In this document: positions 29,050 through 40,241 of the stretch, in pieces
Layout of the letters: every line of letters begins with the position of its first letter
Position numbering within the stretch: the first letter of the stretch is position 1
NCBI GenBank assembly: GCA_951394045.1
Contig: OX595989.1
Location: 1,426,001 to 1,490,000, forward strand
Direction: 5' to 3'
Source: Nitzschia sp. DOCU1
Taxonomy: Eukaryota; Bacillariophyta; Bacillariophyceae; Bacillariales; Bacillariaceae
Length of the DNA stretch: 64,000 nt
Position numbers and translations under genes: made by a program
The notes under the pieces: generated by a model
The model's input: only the letters and a program-made list of their open reading frames with translations
Told to the model about the DNA's origin: nothing
Databases searched by the model: none

Positions 29050-32000
29050 ATGTATTTCCTGTTTCCAAAGAGCAAAAGATCGATCTGGTATTGCGTCGGT
29101 TGGATTCTCATGTTTCTCGTAATAGGACAACGTCGATTGGCATCTGCTTTTTTGACACGATCTTCCGAAGTGGTTTTCCAGAAGTGGGCTAAGCCAGCAA
29201 CATTTCAAAGAAGTCGAATTTCCTGGACGCGGCCTCTACAATTGGCCAAGGTCGCCGCTGCTAAGACTTATACACGCAAAGCGTCGTTGGTCATTCACGG
29301 TCCACCTGCCTTTACTCCAGGTCAAAAGCGAGATCGGCCTTTCAAATTGGTGATTGTGGAATCTCCCAGCAAATGCAAAACCATTTCCAAAATTCTTCAA
29401 GAATACGTCGAAGCCCAACAGCTAGATCATGATTATGTGGTGACCAGTTGTATGGGGCATATTCGGAATCTTCCACAGCAAAAGACGCATAAGGATCAAA
29501 CGGTTGCAGGAATCAATCTAGAAAATGGCCGATACGAGCCCGTATACACAATTCTTCCAGAAAAGGAACAACTGGTGTCAGACCTTCAGAAATTGGTTGC
29601 CCAGTCACAACAACTCATTCTTGCGACGGATGATGATCGAGAAGGGGAAGCTATGGCTTGGCATTTGCTTCAAGTTTTGTTGGAAGAACCTCCCGCCGAT
29701 CAATTGCCGCCACTACGGGTAAGATTTACGGAAATTACACCCAAAGCCATCACAGAAAGTATCTTTGAGCACGCTTCTACGAGTCTGCGTGATAACCTAG
29801 TCCAAGCGCAAGAAACGCGGCGGATTCTGGACCGTTTGGCGGGATTTACCGTATCTCCAGTGCTTTGGAAAAAGATTGCCCCTGGGTTGTCCGCTGGTCG
29901 GGTGCAGTCAGTTGGAATGGCTCTGATTGTTCAGCGAGAGCGAGAACGCCTGCTTTTTCAGGAGACTGAGTATTGGGATATCCAAGCCAATTTCACTGCT
30001 AAAGCCAACTCATTTCCGGGGACTCTGGTGTCGTTGAATGGTTCCCCACTTGCGTCTGGGGGGGGTGACTTCGAGCCGCGACAATCCAATCAGCTGACAG
30101 AAAACTCGAAACATAAAGTTCATATGAAGGAATCAGATGCCCTTCGTTTGGTTGAGAGGTTCGATACGGAACAGTGGGCGTGGAGCATTGCCAACGTGAC
30201 CGAACGAGAGCGAAAGCTAAGCCCATCACCCCCTTTCATAACCTCCACGCTACAGCAAGAGGCTAATAATCGATTGGGACTATCGGTCAGTCAAACTATG
30301 CAAACGGCCCAGCAATTGTATGAAAATGGATTCATCAGTTACATGCGCACCGATTCCACGCATCTCAGTGACGATGCCAACCAAGCCATCAAAACGGAAA
30401 TTGTCCACGACTACGGTGGTCCCGAAAATTACCAAGAGATTGCCAGTCAGCGAGCGGCTCGAAAGAAGAGCAAGTCGAAGCCCGATGCTCAGGCAGCTCA
30501 CGAGGCTATTCGTCCCGCGATTCAGCCTGGTGGGCGCTTTGTCAAGCCGGATGAGCTCCCCGATAGTTTCAATGGTGTGGCCCGAGCCCTTTATCAACTG
30601 ATCTATCAACGAACGGTTGCATCACACATGCCACCTCAAGTGTCCAAACAAACGACAGTACGAATTCTGGGAGAAGCCGAAAAGGATGAAACAACAGTTG
30701 TCTTTCGAACCAGTGGGAGCGTCGTCGTAAGCCCTGGCTTCACATTGGTTTATCCCAAACATTCACAGGGCAATGACCCTATTTTGCCCCATCTGGATGA
30801 GGGGCAAGACCTTGAATGCGAAGAAGTAGCTCCAGTTCAACACGTCACGCAGCCACCGGCGAGATATACCGAGGCGTCCTTTGTTCAAGAATTGGAGGCT
30901 CTGGGAGTCGGGCGGCCCAGCACATACGCGGGTACGGTACAAATCTTGCGAGATCGCGCATATGTAGGCTCCCCTGCCTCCAGCGAGAGTGCGTCCCGAA
31001 GATCCAAGGTAGTCTCGGGGCCCGCTATCAGTGCGCAAAGGGCGGCGGGGGGCGAAGAATTTATCGGGGCGGCTCGTGGTCCTATGGTGCCATCTTTGAC
31101 AGCCTTTGTTGTTTGCTCTCTACTGGAGAAGCATTGTAACATGTACGTGGACCCTTCCTTCACGGCAAAGATGGAGGAACGCTTGGATATGATTGCGAAC
31201 GCCGAAGAGACAATTGGTGACGATCAACGAATAGCGTACTTGGATGAATTCTACGCCGGCGACGATGGTCTTGCCGCCAATATAAAGAGGATCGAGGAAC
31301 AAGTCGATGCCGATGACGCTCGAAGAGCGCATCTCCCATCCTTGGATTCTACAGAAGAGGATGGGACAGATATAGGTTTGTTCGTTGGACCGTGGGGACC
31401 CTACGTCAAAAAGGGGGCGCCGAATGGAGAAGCAATCGATGGTGCAGATGAGGACAAGCCGGTGACAGCACCATTGCCAGCCGGTATGGCTTCCGACTTG
31501 TCCACCATCAGCTTGAAAAGCCTAAATGGGCTCTTGTCAATGAAGGAAGAGAACGGAGCCATTCTTGGTCAGCACCCGGAAGATGGAAGGAATATTCGAC
31601 TAAAGATTGGTAGGTTTGGTGCTTTTCTTCAATGGGGCGAAGACGATGAAGAAGGCACTACTACACACACACTACCAGCGCATATTCGCACCATGAAAAA
31701 TTTTGGTACCTTCGACGAGAGCTCGCAGGGGGGTGTCCTGGGTCTTTCCTTCGAAGAAGCTGTCCGATACGTCAATCTGCCCAGAACCGTTTGCACAATG
31801 GACGACCTACCCATTGTAGCAGCGATTGGCCCCTATGGTCCCTACTTGAAATACAACAATACCTATGTTACACTGAAACCAGCGGACGGTGATGTGACCA
31901 CCATAGACCCAGAAGACGCGATGCTTGTGGTAAAGGAAGGTTTGAGCAAAAAGTCAAGTAAGTATCCCTACCATTGATGTGGCATGGTGTTTGCACTATG

Positions 32001-33037
32001 ACTTACATTCCGTTTTGAAAGAACTTGGAGCTGGGGTCTTGGCCGAGATTGGAGAGAAGGAAGGTAGCCGAATCGTTGTCAAGAGTGGTAGATTCGGCAC
32101 TTATATCAATTGGAAAAAAGTCAATGCAAAAATACCAGTCGAATACATGGACAATCCATCAGACTTACCTTTGGAAGAGGCATGGTCGTTGATCCAAGCC
32201 AAGGCGGAAAGTACGGGAACCAAAGTAACTGGTAAGAAAGGAAAGAATCAAACACCATCGGTTGACTTGCCGTCTGGGCCAAAACGTCCCCTGTCGGCCT
32301 ACTTGCATTTTTGTGGCGAGAAGCGCAATGAGGTATCGCAGCGTGTTTCATCACTCGGAGAGATTTCGAAGGAGCTAGCCAAGTTGTGGTCGGAAGCTTC
32401 CGACAAAGATCGACAGCCATATCTGGACATGGCAGAGGCATCCAAGAAAGAATACGAAATAAAGAAGGCAGAATGGACCAAGGAGTGTCAGGCTATTTTG
32501 GACCAAGCATCTGCCAAGTCTTCCGGCAGCCGTGGCGGAACAAAAAAGCAAGCTGCGTCGTCTCCCGCAAATGACACCATCAAGAGACCGCGTTCATCCT
32601 ATGTCTTCTTTTGTTCCGACAAGCGTCCGGAAGCCGCTGAAAAGTTCGATCGACTGGGCGATGTATCTAAAGAACTGGCTCGCCTTTGGTCCGAAACCTC
32701 ACCGGAGGAACGTAAGATCTACGAACACAAGGCTTTGGAAGACAAGGAGCGCTACGAGCTAGAAAAAAATGGAATCAAGAAGGTCAATGGAATCAAAAAA
32801 GTTAATGGCCACGCTACGCCCAAACCGGAGGTAGTGGCGACCAAGAAGAAGCGAGGTCCTTCAGCATATATGCTCTTTTGCGCTGCGCACCGCAACAGCA
32901 TTGTGGACGAAAGTGGGAATAAGCTACCGCTGGGGGAAACGACCAAGCAGTTAGCCAAGATGTGGAAGGAATGCGACGAAGAGACTCGAAACGAGTTCAT
33001 GTTGGAGGCTGAAAAGCAAAAGGAGTTGGTCGCCTAA
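29050..33037 (+). CDS. topA: Plastid-type bacterial DNA topoisomerase I (TopA) fused to three HMG boxes
   Basis: Two exons, 29050-31957 and 32022-33037, split by a 64-bp GT-AG intron (GTAAGTAT...TTTTGAAAG); 1,307 residues. The leader has a hydrophobic core (VGWILMFLVIG) ending in LASAFLTR, a textbook bipartite plastid signal. The Toprim domain starts KLVIVESPSKCK (about 99-110), with the acidic metal site ATDDDREGE at 192-200. The active tyrosine is Y431 in FISYMRTDSTHL. Toprim-C-terminal-type repeats (GLFVGPWGPYVKKG, IGRFGAFLQWG, AIGPYGPYLKYN, SGRFGTYINW) replace the zinc ribbons of E. coli TopA. From about residue 1,054 come three HMG boxes (KRPLSAYLHFC, KRPRSSYVFFC, RGPSAYMLFC). The enzyme would relax negatively supercoiled plastid DNA, the boxes anchoring it in the nucleoid. 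Its stop codon overlaps that of the next, convergent gene. Confidence 0.93.
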
Positions 33038-34419
33038 ATGGGTATCCGCGCGAGACAAACGATCACGGGTACCCATCCAAAGGAAGCCGCTCTCACCACG
33101 TATCCCAACGACACGTCTTCCATTGTTTCAAGCGGCGCAACAATGTACGAGTTGGAGCTCATCAAGTTGGACGAATTGGCTCGCGGAGACACACCCACGA
33201 GACTAGTTGCATTCTGTCGCAATGCTTGTCGTCGAATTTGGATTTCGAGTCGCCCCAGGTACACAAACTCTTCAAAGGCATCACGAAATTGTCGTGCAAT
33301 CGTACCTGGTGCATAGGGATCGTTGCATACCAATGGGCCGTCGTCGTCACACCCTTGCAAGGCGACAATGCGAAACGTGAGCACCACTGGAGCATGTTGC
33401 GGAACGAGAGCCTTGACTGCTTCTGTGATATCGACCCTTTGATAGCCTGGGATGGATCGGACACTTTCTTGAATGGCGCGTTCCAGAACAAAGTCCACCT
33501 TTTCCTCTAGAGGGATCTCTAATGTTTCTGCGTCGTCAAGCAAAACGCGAAGAGTCGTGTTGACTTGGAGAAAGGGTCCCGGTCCGTACGTACGCTCCAT
33601 AGTTGGAAACAACGTCGGATACCAGCTTGGCCCCAAGGAAGGCACCCAAGACGGCATTGCGGTTTCCACAGTCGGTGCAACCGTTGGCGACTCGCTAGCA
33701 ATGGGAGTCGGGCGAGCGCTTGGACTCTTGGAGGGAGCCATGGAGGAAAATTCCGATGGCATGACGCTCGGGACGGTGGACGGGGCGTCTGATGGCGTAC
33801 TGGAGGGACGTGCACTTGGGCCTTGCGAAGGTCCCAAGGTGGGAACAACCGAAGGCTGAGGGCTTGGAGCAGACGAAGGTGCATGCGACGCCAGCCGACA
33901 AGTCTCGATGATACAGTCTTGTCCAGCACGGGTACGCAATCCGTCGAGGAGACTGCACATGGCCATTGTCAAGCGCGAGCTGAGATAGAACGAGCTGGTG
34001 GTGCTGGTCGTCGCTGTCTCTATTTCAAAGCCTTGCTCATACTTGGTATCCGACAAAAGGTCCGGAAAGTTTTCTTGTTCTATGCAATGGCGAATCGGCT
34101 CGTATGTGTCAAAGCGCAACGAGGCGCACGTTCGGTTCACCGACGAGAAATCGTCGGGAACGCACCAATCGTCCGGCGGCGAAGGTACCAGCGGCACGAG
34201 TTGTTCGCGAGTATACGGTGCTGTCATGACATGTTCTACCATGCATGTAACGAGTTCTTGAGCTACCGAACCTGGAATGGGCTGGTCGTCGAGCCATTCG
34301 GGTGAGAGTCCAAGACTGGCGCACGACACGATCCAAGAGATTTCATTGCTGGTGCCGCTGCAAGGCAATGGAAGTAAAAAGAAGGAGGCACCTAATGCTA
34401 CTAGCAAAGGAGGAATCAT
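33034..34419 (-). CDS. Secreted or cell-surface protein with PSXP repeats
   Basis: A 461-residue protein starting with a signal peptide (IPPLLVALGASFFLLPLPC). An N-terminal Cys-containing domain (CASLGLSPEWLDDQPIPG; two or three possible disulfides) is followed at about 185-265 by a Pro/Ser-rich linker with repeated PS-x-x-PS units (SPQPSVVPTLGPSQGPS), common in diatom secreted and frustule-associated proteins. The C-terminal domain (about 280-440) is mixed alpha/beta with no recognised family. The end is hydrophobic. The stop codon lies inside the last codons of the convergent TopA gene, a 4-bp overlap. The PS-rich linker is likely O-glycosylated. Confidence 0.78.
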   Translation of the reverse strand: MIPPLLVALGASFFLLPLPCSGTSNEISWIVSCASLGLSPEWLDDQPIPGSVAQELVTCMVEHVMTAPYTREQLVPLVPSPPDDWCVPDDFSSVNRTCASLRFDTYEPIRHCIEQENFPDLLSDTKYEQGFEIETATTSTTSSFYLSSRLTMAMCSLLDGLRTRAGQDCIIETCRLASHAPSSAPSPQPSVVPTLGPSQGPSARPSSTPSDAPSTVPSVMPSEFSSMAPSKSPSARPTPIASESPTVAPTVETAMPSWVPSLGPSWYPTLFPTMERTYGPGPFLQVNTTLRVLLDDAETLEIPLEEKVDFVLERAIQESVRSIPGYQRVDITEAVKALVPQHAPVVLTFRIVALQGCDDDGPLVCNDPYAPGTIARQFRDAFEEFVYLGRLEIQIRRQALRQNATSLVGVSPRANSSNLMSSNSYIVAPLETMEDVSLGYVVRAASFGWVPVIVCLARIPI

Positions 34420-34810
34420 ACTGTAGGAGGTAGTGTGGGTGCTGTAGTAGTCTCAACAATGCAGTCAAATGAAAAAAGAAGAAATGCTGTTGCTTTGGAT
34501 GCACATCGATTTTGATAGAACAAAATGATGCCGCCCAAGCGCGCTCGCTCGTCGTGTGTGGAGTATCATGTGTGTTGCGCGCGGGCGTGTCACGCCCAAT
34601 TTTGCAAGTCGAACTTGTCGAACCAGAAGCAATAATAATCATGCTGCCTCTAGTACCTGATAGTAGAGAGTAATAGTACGATACCTGTACGAGGACAACT
34701 ATAAAACTCCAATAGTAGCATAAAACTCTATTGCACGCAAGAGGTCATTGTAATCTCTAGTATCGTAGTATTGTAATCTCTAGTATCCAAGTACTACTAC
34801 AAAAGCCATA
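34420..34810. other. Intergenic, CTAGTA-rich
   Basis: About 390 bp between the start of the PSXP gene and the stop of the sulfotransferase gene. It contains repeated short motifs such as TAATCTCTAGTATC (twice around 34750-34790) and TAGTAGTAC-like strings. No coding potential is seen. Confidence 0.5.
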
Positions 34811-36007
34811 TCACCCCACATATCGGCAACGAGGATCGAGCTCCAACGTGGTCACACTATGCTGGTAGGCTTTGCCCCCGGGACTGGGACGCTTGGGCCG
34901 TTGTCCATAGGTTGCCTTGAGGCGTTGAGGGGCTGGTTTGGATACTGCCAAGTTCCTATGGTTGCTGTTGCTGCTATTGGATCCCGACGATCGACCCCCC
35001 GTATTGAGTTCCAACAATGCCGGAAAGGCACAATATTCCGAAAAGCCCAACCATGTAACAGCCTTGTTGAGTTCTTGGACGTCTTGGGTCCATTTCGCAC
35101 CATCAATAACTATTGCACTCTGCCCTAACAAATTGGCCATTATTTTCAAACGATTCACTTCTTCCTTGAGACGTTCCACGGCCAGTGACAAGTTTGCTTT
35201 ATCCTGCTGCCGATACGTTGGCAACGCCGTCATTTGGGACATGGCTTGTTGGGCAAAATCCGATCGATAATTGATAATGTATCGTGTACATGGAAAATGT
35301 GCTTTTAAAAATTTGGCAATGGCGGGCAAATCGGCCAGAGTGTTGTTGCGAACGAGCCGAATCGTTTTGAATCCAATAATATCTTTGGCGGCACCAGGGG
35401 CCATGTGTGTGGCATTCCATCGTTTGGGGGGAATAATCGTTTCAATCATGGATTGGGCGGGACATGCCAAAGCACCCGGTGGAATCGGATTGTGATCCCA
35501 TGCGCCTTGTTTCGATTGTTTGCCAGGCACGAGTTGAAAGGGCGGTTTGGTGGTGCTTTGAATCATGGTCATGATGTTCTGGAGAGCATTGTTATTTTCA
35601 CCGCCCATGCGCAAGCCCGGAAGTAAATCCAACATCCACGTCAAAGTCGTCGAAGCCGATCGGCCATTGGTAATGACAATTAAAAAGCGTCGTTGACAAG
35701 GTTGACACATGGGACTGGATTTACAGTCGGCGTCAGGGCACCAACGTTTATGATCGATAGGTGAAGGAGGCAACTTTATAACTCGTGTGGAAACAGCAGC
35801 AGATGGTCTCGAGGAGATGGTTAACTCTAATTGACATTGTTTGCGAGTCGAATAAATCATGGATACCAGGGCCAGCACTAAAATCACCACCCATGGTTTG
35901 GTTCGGATGGCCATTCGTCCCGATGCTGAAATGTGACTTTTGCTGTGTGAATGATTTTCAGAAGTGTCCTTGGTCATTGACTTTGGTGGCATTACGACGC
36001 CCACCAT
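34811..36007 (-). CDS. Type II membrane sulfotransferase-like protein
   Basis: 398 residues from ATG 36007 (MVGVVMPPK; the longer frame reaches 36211 but adds Cys-rich leader-like translation). A short cytosolic tail and one membrane helix (PWVVILVLALVSMIY) give a type II Golgi topology. The lumenal domain opens with LIVITNGRSASTTLTWML, which matches the 5'-phosphosulfate-binding P-loop-like motif of PAPS-dependent sulfotransferases, and the later RYIINYRSDFAQQAMSQ fits the 3'-phosphate-binding Arg/Ser region. The acceptor is likely a glycan or glycoprotein, but cannot be told from sequence. No intron is seen. Confidence 0.78.
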   Translation of the reverse strand: MVGVVMPPKSMTKDTSENHSHSKSHISASGRMAIRTKPWVVILVLALVSMIYSTRKQCQLELTISSRPSAAVSTRVIKLPPSPIDHKRWCPDADCKSSPMCQPCQRRFLIVITNGRSASTTLTWMLDLLPGLRMGGENNNALQNIMTMIQSTTKPPFQLVPGKQSKQGAWDHNPIPPGALACPAQSMIETIIPPKRWNATHMAPGAAKDIIGFKTIRLVRNNTLADLPAIAKFLKAHFPCTRYIINYRSDFAQQAMSQMTALPTYRQQDKANLSLAVERLKEEVNRLKIMANLLGQSAIVIDGAKWTQDVQELNKAVTWLGFSEYCAFPALLELNTGGRSSGSNSSNSNHRNLAVSKPAPQRLKATYGQRPKRPSPGGKAYQHSVTTLELDPRCRYVG

Positions 36008-36517
36008 GACAATATAGGAGTTATACGGTAGCGTGGTGGTAGCAGAGGATGGCTTCTTGTGGCGTGCGTGGATGCCAATGCCCAATGTTGAAAAGCAGCA
36101 GCAGCCCTGGCGACAAAGAAGAGATGGAGAGAGAGCGGTGGCCTTGCTGTGATCTCCTCTCTTTTTCGCATACACAACTTTTGAAAGCGAAAGAAGTATG
36201 CCTTCCAGCATGAACGAAGGACGGACGGACGGTGTGACGAATGCGCGCGCTTGAAGTATCTCCTGTTGACTAAACGGACGTTGAAGGACACGTCTGCCCG
36301 AAAAGAGTGCATGGGTAGTGGATTTGGACTCATAGCTAGCAAGTTTGAACTACCAAAGAGCTGATTTTATTCTAGTCTCTAGTAGGATATACTTTGCGCT
36401 TGAAGAGAAAGCAAAGACTGATTGATAATGGTACGATTCCAGTTCAGCAAAGGCCTCGACCACGGCAAAACTCGAACTGCTATGGTGGTGGATTCATTCG
36501 CGTCAACGGCGTTTTCA
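36008..36517. other. Intergenic
   Basis: About 510 bp, including the upstream region of the sulfotransferase gene and the 3' side of the following minus-strand gene. No additional gene is supported. Confidence 0.45.
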
Positions 36518-37240
36518 TCACGAGTCCTTTTTTGTAGAGTCAGATTTAGCCATGTGCGTCTCCAACAGCGCCGCTAGCTGAATGTCGGCCGTGGTGAAAC
36601 TACGACGACGATCAAGGTTGGAATCGTCGTCGTCTTCAAGATTCTTGACGGTGACCAAATACTCTTCCAAGGACATGTTGAGAGCAAATTCAAGTGGTTT
36701 TCGTAATTCTTCCATGTCCTTGGCTTGTTGTACATGATCTTGGACCACCTTTAGGATCCGAACAATTTCAGCCTCGCGTTCTTCCAGACGGATTTGTTGA
36801 GCATTCTCAATAATTTCGGGTGTGTAGACTACATTGGCATACCAAAAGGCAGAAATGGCACCCAACAAGAAAACTCCAGGAACCAACAAAAAGGAAGGTA
36901 GGCCTCCTTCACTACTATCCGAAAATAATGCCAGCATCAATGACACTTCTGGACCAATACTAACGCTGGACGGGAGGGTCGTCGTCGAATGGGCCAGGGA
37001 GGACGCAGCAGCTGTCGTCGTGTCCAGCACACTACACCACGTTGGGGATGGTAGCAAGGATAGTGAAGTCATGCAAGATGTCGATCGAACCAATGTCTTT
37101 TTTGAACGGTGGTACGATTCTCGCATCCTTGTCATTCGACATCCCGACAACCGGGAAACTCCAGCAAATGCCCAGGAGGTTTCGTGATGCGTCAACAGCA
37201 CCAGCATCAGAGCTAGGATGAGTAAGGCTTTTTGTAGCAT
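36518..37240 (-). CDS. Plastid-targeted membrane protein, unknown function
   Basis: 240 residues from ATG 37240 (MLQKALLILALMLVLL; the frame to 37258 starts with TTG). The leader is a signal peptide ending in TSWAFAG, an ASAFAP-like motif, followed by a Ser/Arg-rich transit-like stretch. The mature part has one clear membrane helix (FLLVPGVFLLGAISAFWYAN) and then a charged helical region (RLEEREAEIVRILKVVQ), ending in an acidic and Lys-rich tail. A thylakoid or inner-envelope protein is likely. No family is recognised. Confidence 0.7.
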   Translation of the reverse strand: MLQKALLILALMLVLLTHHETSWAFAGVSRLSGCRMTRMRESYHRSKKTLVRSTSCMTSLSLLPSPTWCSVLDTTTAAASSLAHSTTTLPSSVSIGPEVSLMLALFSDSSEGGLPSFLLVPGVFLLGAISAFWYANVVYTPEIIENAQQIRLEEREAEIVRILKVVQDHVQQAKDMEELRKPLEFALNMSLEEYLVTVKNLEDDDDSNLDRRRSFTTADIQLAALLETHMAKSDSTKKDS

Positions 37241-37880
37241 TTGCTTGCTCGCTTTCAATATCTTCTTTTTTTATGCAGCAATCGATGGATCGACGCCTTT
37301 TTATATCGGCCCACCATTGTGGGTCGAAAAGCGAGTGCGGAAAAAAGATACCACTGTGTGTCGTTCCCAAAGATCTTCAAGGCGTCTCCATCAGTTCAAG
37401 TAGTCGTATTGGTCAGTCAACGTACCAGGTACACTGACGTCACAAATCCGTTCTCTACACGTGCCTTTTCGATCAACGGCTAAATGAATTTATACACTTC
37501 TCCTTATGATCAATACATATGGTGTTGTGGAGCATAAGGATTTGCCACGTGCACACGCTGATTTTTTAGTACGATACGATACAGTCAGTGTACAGTATGT
37601 CTGTGTATGATAGCGAAAAAAGCATAATTCTTGAAGGGTGTACTGGTAGTTCGCAATTTCTCGGAAACTTTTGGGCATCTTCCATCTCATGAAAGCAAAA
37701 TGACCCATCCCTCCCAGCGTCCGACGCAATGAAAAGGCTTTACATTGTGTCACTATGATACACGCAGCAGTGTCAAGTGGCCAGGATACGTACTATACCA
37801 TGACTCCACCATAAAACAATTTATCTAGTTTCATCATTGCCAGAGGGGTGTTTAAAAAGGCGGAAAGGACGGCAACCGAC
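37241..37880. other. Divergent intergenic region
   Basis: About 640 bp between starts at 37240 and 37881. It contains several near-palindromic CGATACGATACAG/CTGTGTATGATAG-type strings near 37570-37610. No gene is seen. Confidence 0.45.
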
Positions 37881-40241
37881 ATGACGATTAGGCTGTTACC
37901 TACTAGCGGAGGGGCAGTGGACTTCACCGGGAGTCGTAGGGGGTTGAAATACTTGAAACGGCGGCTGGTTGTTCTTATTGTCGCGGCCCCCCTTATACTC
38001 ATCATGGTGTACAAACAATTCGGCAGCCTAGCAAGCGGGGAACTTGCAGTGTCAAGCTTGCTGGAGGATCATCAGTTTGAACCTCCGTTTGTTGCCGATG
38101 AAAACGAGGAGGACCATGCTGCTGCGCCATCTACTTTCGTGGTATGGATGTATCCTAGCCCTCCATTGACACCCGACATCTTGGCGCCAGGCGAGGCTTT
38201 GTTCTGTGCTTACCAGGTCGCCTGCCATGGGCTACTTGTACCATGGAAACGCATCAATCTGCGCAAAATTACCTTTGGCACAAAGTACCATAAAGCTGTG
38301 ATGAATCATGCGCTGCAGAAGGTTATCCAAGGGAGGAATTACGTCGACCACATTCAATCGATTGCTATGCTTTCGCTGGTTCATGTAATGCCGACGTCAT
38401 GTGCAAGAACATGGGGCGAACACACTAGAACGATTTGCCACAGAGATCTCTACCAATATTCCAGCTACAATCCGATGGACCGGAATCATGTCGCACCCCT
38501 GGCAGCCTTACCGCAATCCCAACAGATGCACCACCTCCATTTTCTTTCACTTCGATACCAAATGGGAATAAATGGCAACTCTGGTGATGAGATACAGTCA
38601 CTGGCTGCAGCACAGTTTCAGCCGTTCGTTTCCAAGCTTGTAGACAGAGATCGTGGCTGGGGTCCTAGCACTTATGGGACAGTCATCAACAATGGCTGGT
38701 ATGGCAATCCAATATATTACCCGGTGGATTTGCTCGACCGGGTCAACATGACATTGATAGCAATGCACTTCAGTAAGAAAGGAAGAACTTCAGTGAAAGC
38801 CGCAGATCAACCCAATCTTAAAATCCTCCAAACCTACACGAAAGAAGTCGGCCCTATCGGCGCGAGGGATTTGTCTACCCTCGCCTTTCTTCGTCGTTTG
38901 GGAATTCCTTCGTTTCTGTCTCTGTGTGTCACACTCATGCTTCAGCTAGGATGCAACTGCCACGAGTGCCCACCGTGTACTAGAAATGGAACCATTGTCG
39001 TGAATGACGTTGTCTCGGCAAACTTGCCCGACCATGTGCGGGACCAACTTGCTGGCGCGGTCCATGTTTCACCTACAATGCGATTCAAGCGTATGCATGA
39101 CGAAACGTTCGCACGCACATTTGAATACGCTTCCAACTTGCTAGAGATTTATGCCCATGCTGATCTTGTCGTCACTTCAAGACTTCACTGTGCACTTCCG
39201 TGCCTAGCGCTCGGCATTCCAGTCATTTTCGTTGACGCAAAAAAGAAGAAGAACCTTCCGGGAGGACAACGCTCCCGTCTTACTGGCATATTTGAAATCT
39301 TGAATGTGTACAAGCCTGGCGACGAATGGAACTTTGATTTGCAAAACCCCCCACCGAATCCCGGAGTCCACATCATAGACCGCCATCGGGCCTCAATCTG
39401 GAATTATCTGAAGAAAAGATCGCCTTTCTTCGAAGATACGGCGAAACTTCATGGCATGGTTCCACTTCGAAGACTGGGGGCGGGTCGCACATCCTCATCG
39501 GCAGATCGTGATATTGTCTTCCACTTCGTTGCGCCTGCAAACTATTCCTGGCACTTCAAACGGGCTATCGAGTCGACATTTTTCCACCACCCAAATGCCA
39601 AGGTCATGGTACACAGACCATTCGACGCGCCTGCAATGGCAATGCTGGATATCTTTAAAGAAAGTGGGTACGATCTTTCCATTCTCCAGTACGACACGAC
39701 GCACCCAATCATTCCTGAGCATCACGTAAGGGATTATGTCGGCCTGGCAGCACTCCTTATGCACGGAGGTGTGTATTTGAGTCAAGGGCTGTATCTAACA
39801 AAAGCTATTCCCCTCGATTTGAGTGATGGCATAGTCACGGTTGGAGCTGGTGGCATGGCCATTCGTCTACAACCTTCTCACGCAACCAAGAGTTCTAACA
39901 CCACCAAACATGGATGGCCTTTGCATGAGTACATTAAGCATGCCGGGGACATCGCATTGGCACCTTCGTTTTTCGACGCTCTGAGGAAAATCGGGTCACC
40001 TACAGCGTTTCCTCAGGCCATTCTAGTACAGCAGGGAGAAAGTGCTACGCTGGGCAAAAAGGCGAAAGAGTGTGTCACGATAGATATCGGTCTCATCATC
40101 TCTAGTTTTTTTGCGGTTCACCTAGACACGAAGATACTCCAGCATGATACAATGGTGAATGGCTCTACCTGCGACAAAATTCTGAATTCGTTTTGCATAT
40201 TCTGTGACGAAATCCACACAACGTTTCCTTCGGCTTTCTAA
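37881..40241 (+). CDS. Type II membrane fusion: polysaccharide pyruvyltransferase-like plus glycosyltransferase-like
   Basis: 786 residues from ATG 37881 (the frame extends upstream only with GTG). A short basic cytosolic tail and one membrane helix (LVVLIVAAPLILIMVY) suggest the Golgi. The first lumenal domain matches the polysaccharide pyruvyl transferase fold: MGINGNSGDEIQSLAAAQF near the start, and HADLVVTSRLHCALPCLALG near the end, where HC is the conserved family motif. A Cys cluster (CNCHECPPC) is inserted. The second domain, from about residue 530, resembles DXD sugar-binding glycosyltransferases (DIVFHFVAPANYSWHFKRAI; RDYVGLAALLMHGGVYL), but the expected D-x-D after GGVYL is S-Q-G, so this domain may be catalytically inactive. 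A role in cell-surface glycan modification is inferred. Confidence 0.8.
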   Translation: MTIRLLPTSGGAVDFTGSRRGLKYLKRRLVVLIVAAPLILIMVYKQFGSLASGELAVSSLLEDHQFEPPFVADENEEDHAAAPSTFVVWMYPSPPLTPDILAPGEALFCAYQVACHGLLVPWKRINLRKITFGTKYHKAVMNHALQKVIQGRNYVDHIQSIAMLSLVHVMPTSCARTWGEHTRTICHRDLYQYSSYNPMDRNHVAPLAALPQSQQMHHLHFLSLRYQMGINGNSGDEIQSLAAAQFQPFVSKLVDRDRGWGPSTYGTVINNGWYGNPIYYPVDLLDRVNMTLIAMHFSKKGRTSVKAADQPNLKILQTYTKEVGPIGARDLSTLAFLRRLGIPSFLSLCVTLMLQLGCNCHECPPCTRNGTIVVNDVVSANLPDHVRDQLAGAVHVSPTMRFKRMHDETFARTFEYASNLLEIYAHADLVVTSRLHCALPCLALGIPVIFVDAKKKKNLPGGQRSRLTGIFEILNVYKPGDEWNFDLQNPPPNPGVHIIDRHRASIWNYLKKRSPFFEDTAKLHGMVPLRRLGAGRTSSSADRDIVFHFVAPANYSWHFKRAIESTFFHHPNAKVMVHRPFDAPAMAMLDIFKESGYDLSILQYDTTHPIIPEHHVRDYVGLAALLMHGGVYLSQGLYLTKAIPLDLSDGIVTVGAGGMAIRLQPSHATKSSNTTKHGWPLHEYIKHAGDIALAPSFFDALRKIGSPTAFPQAILVQQGESATLGKKAKECVTIDIGLIISSFFAVHLDTKILQHDTMVNGSTCDKILNSFCIFCDEIHTTFPSAF

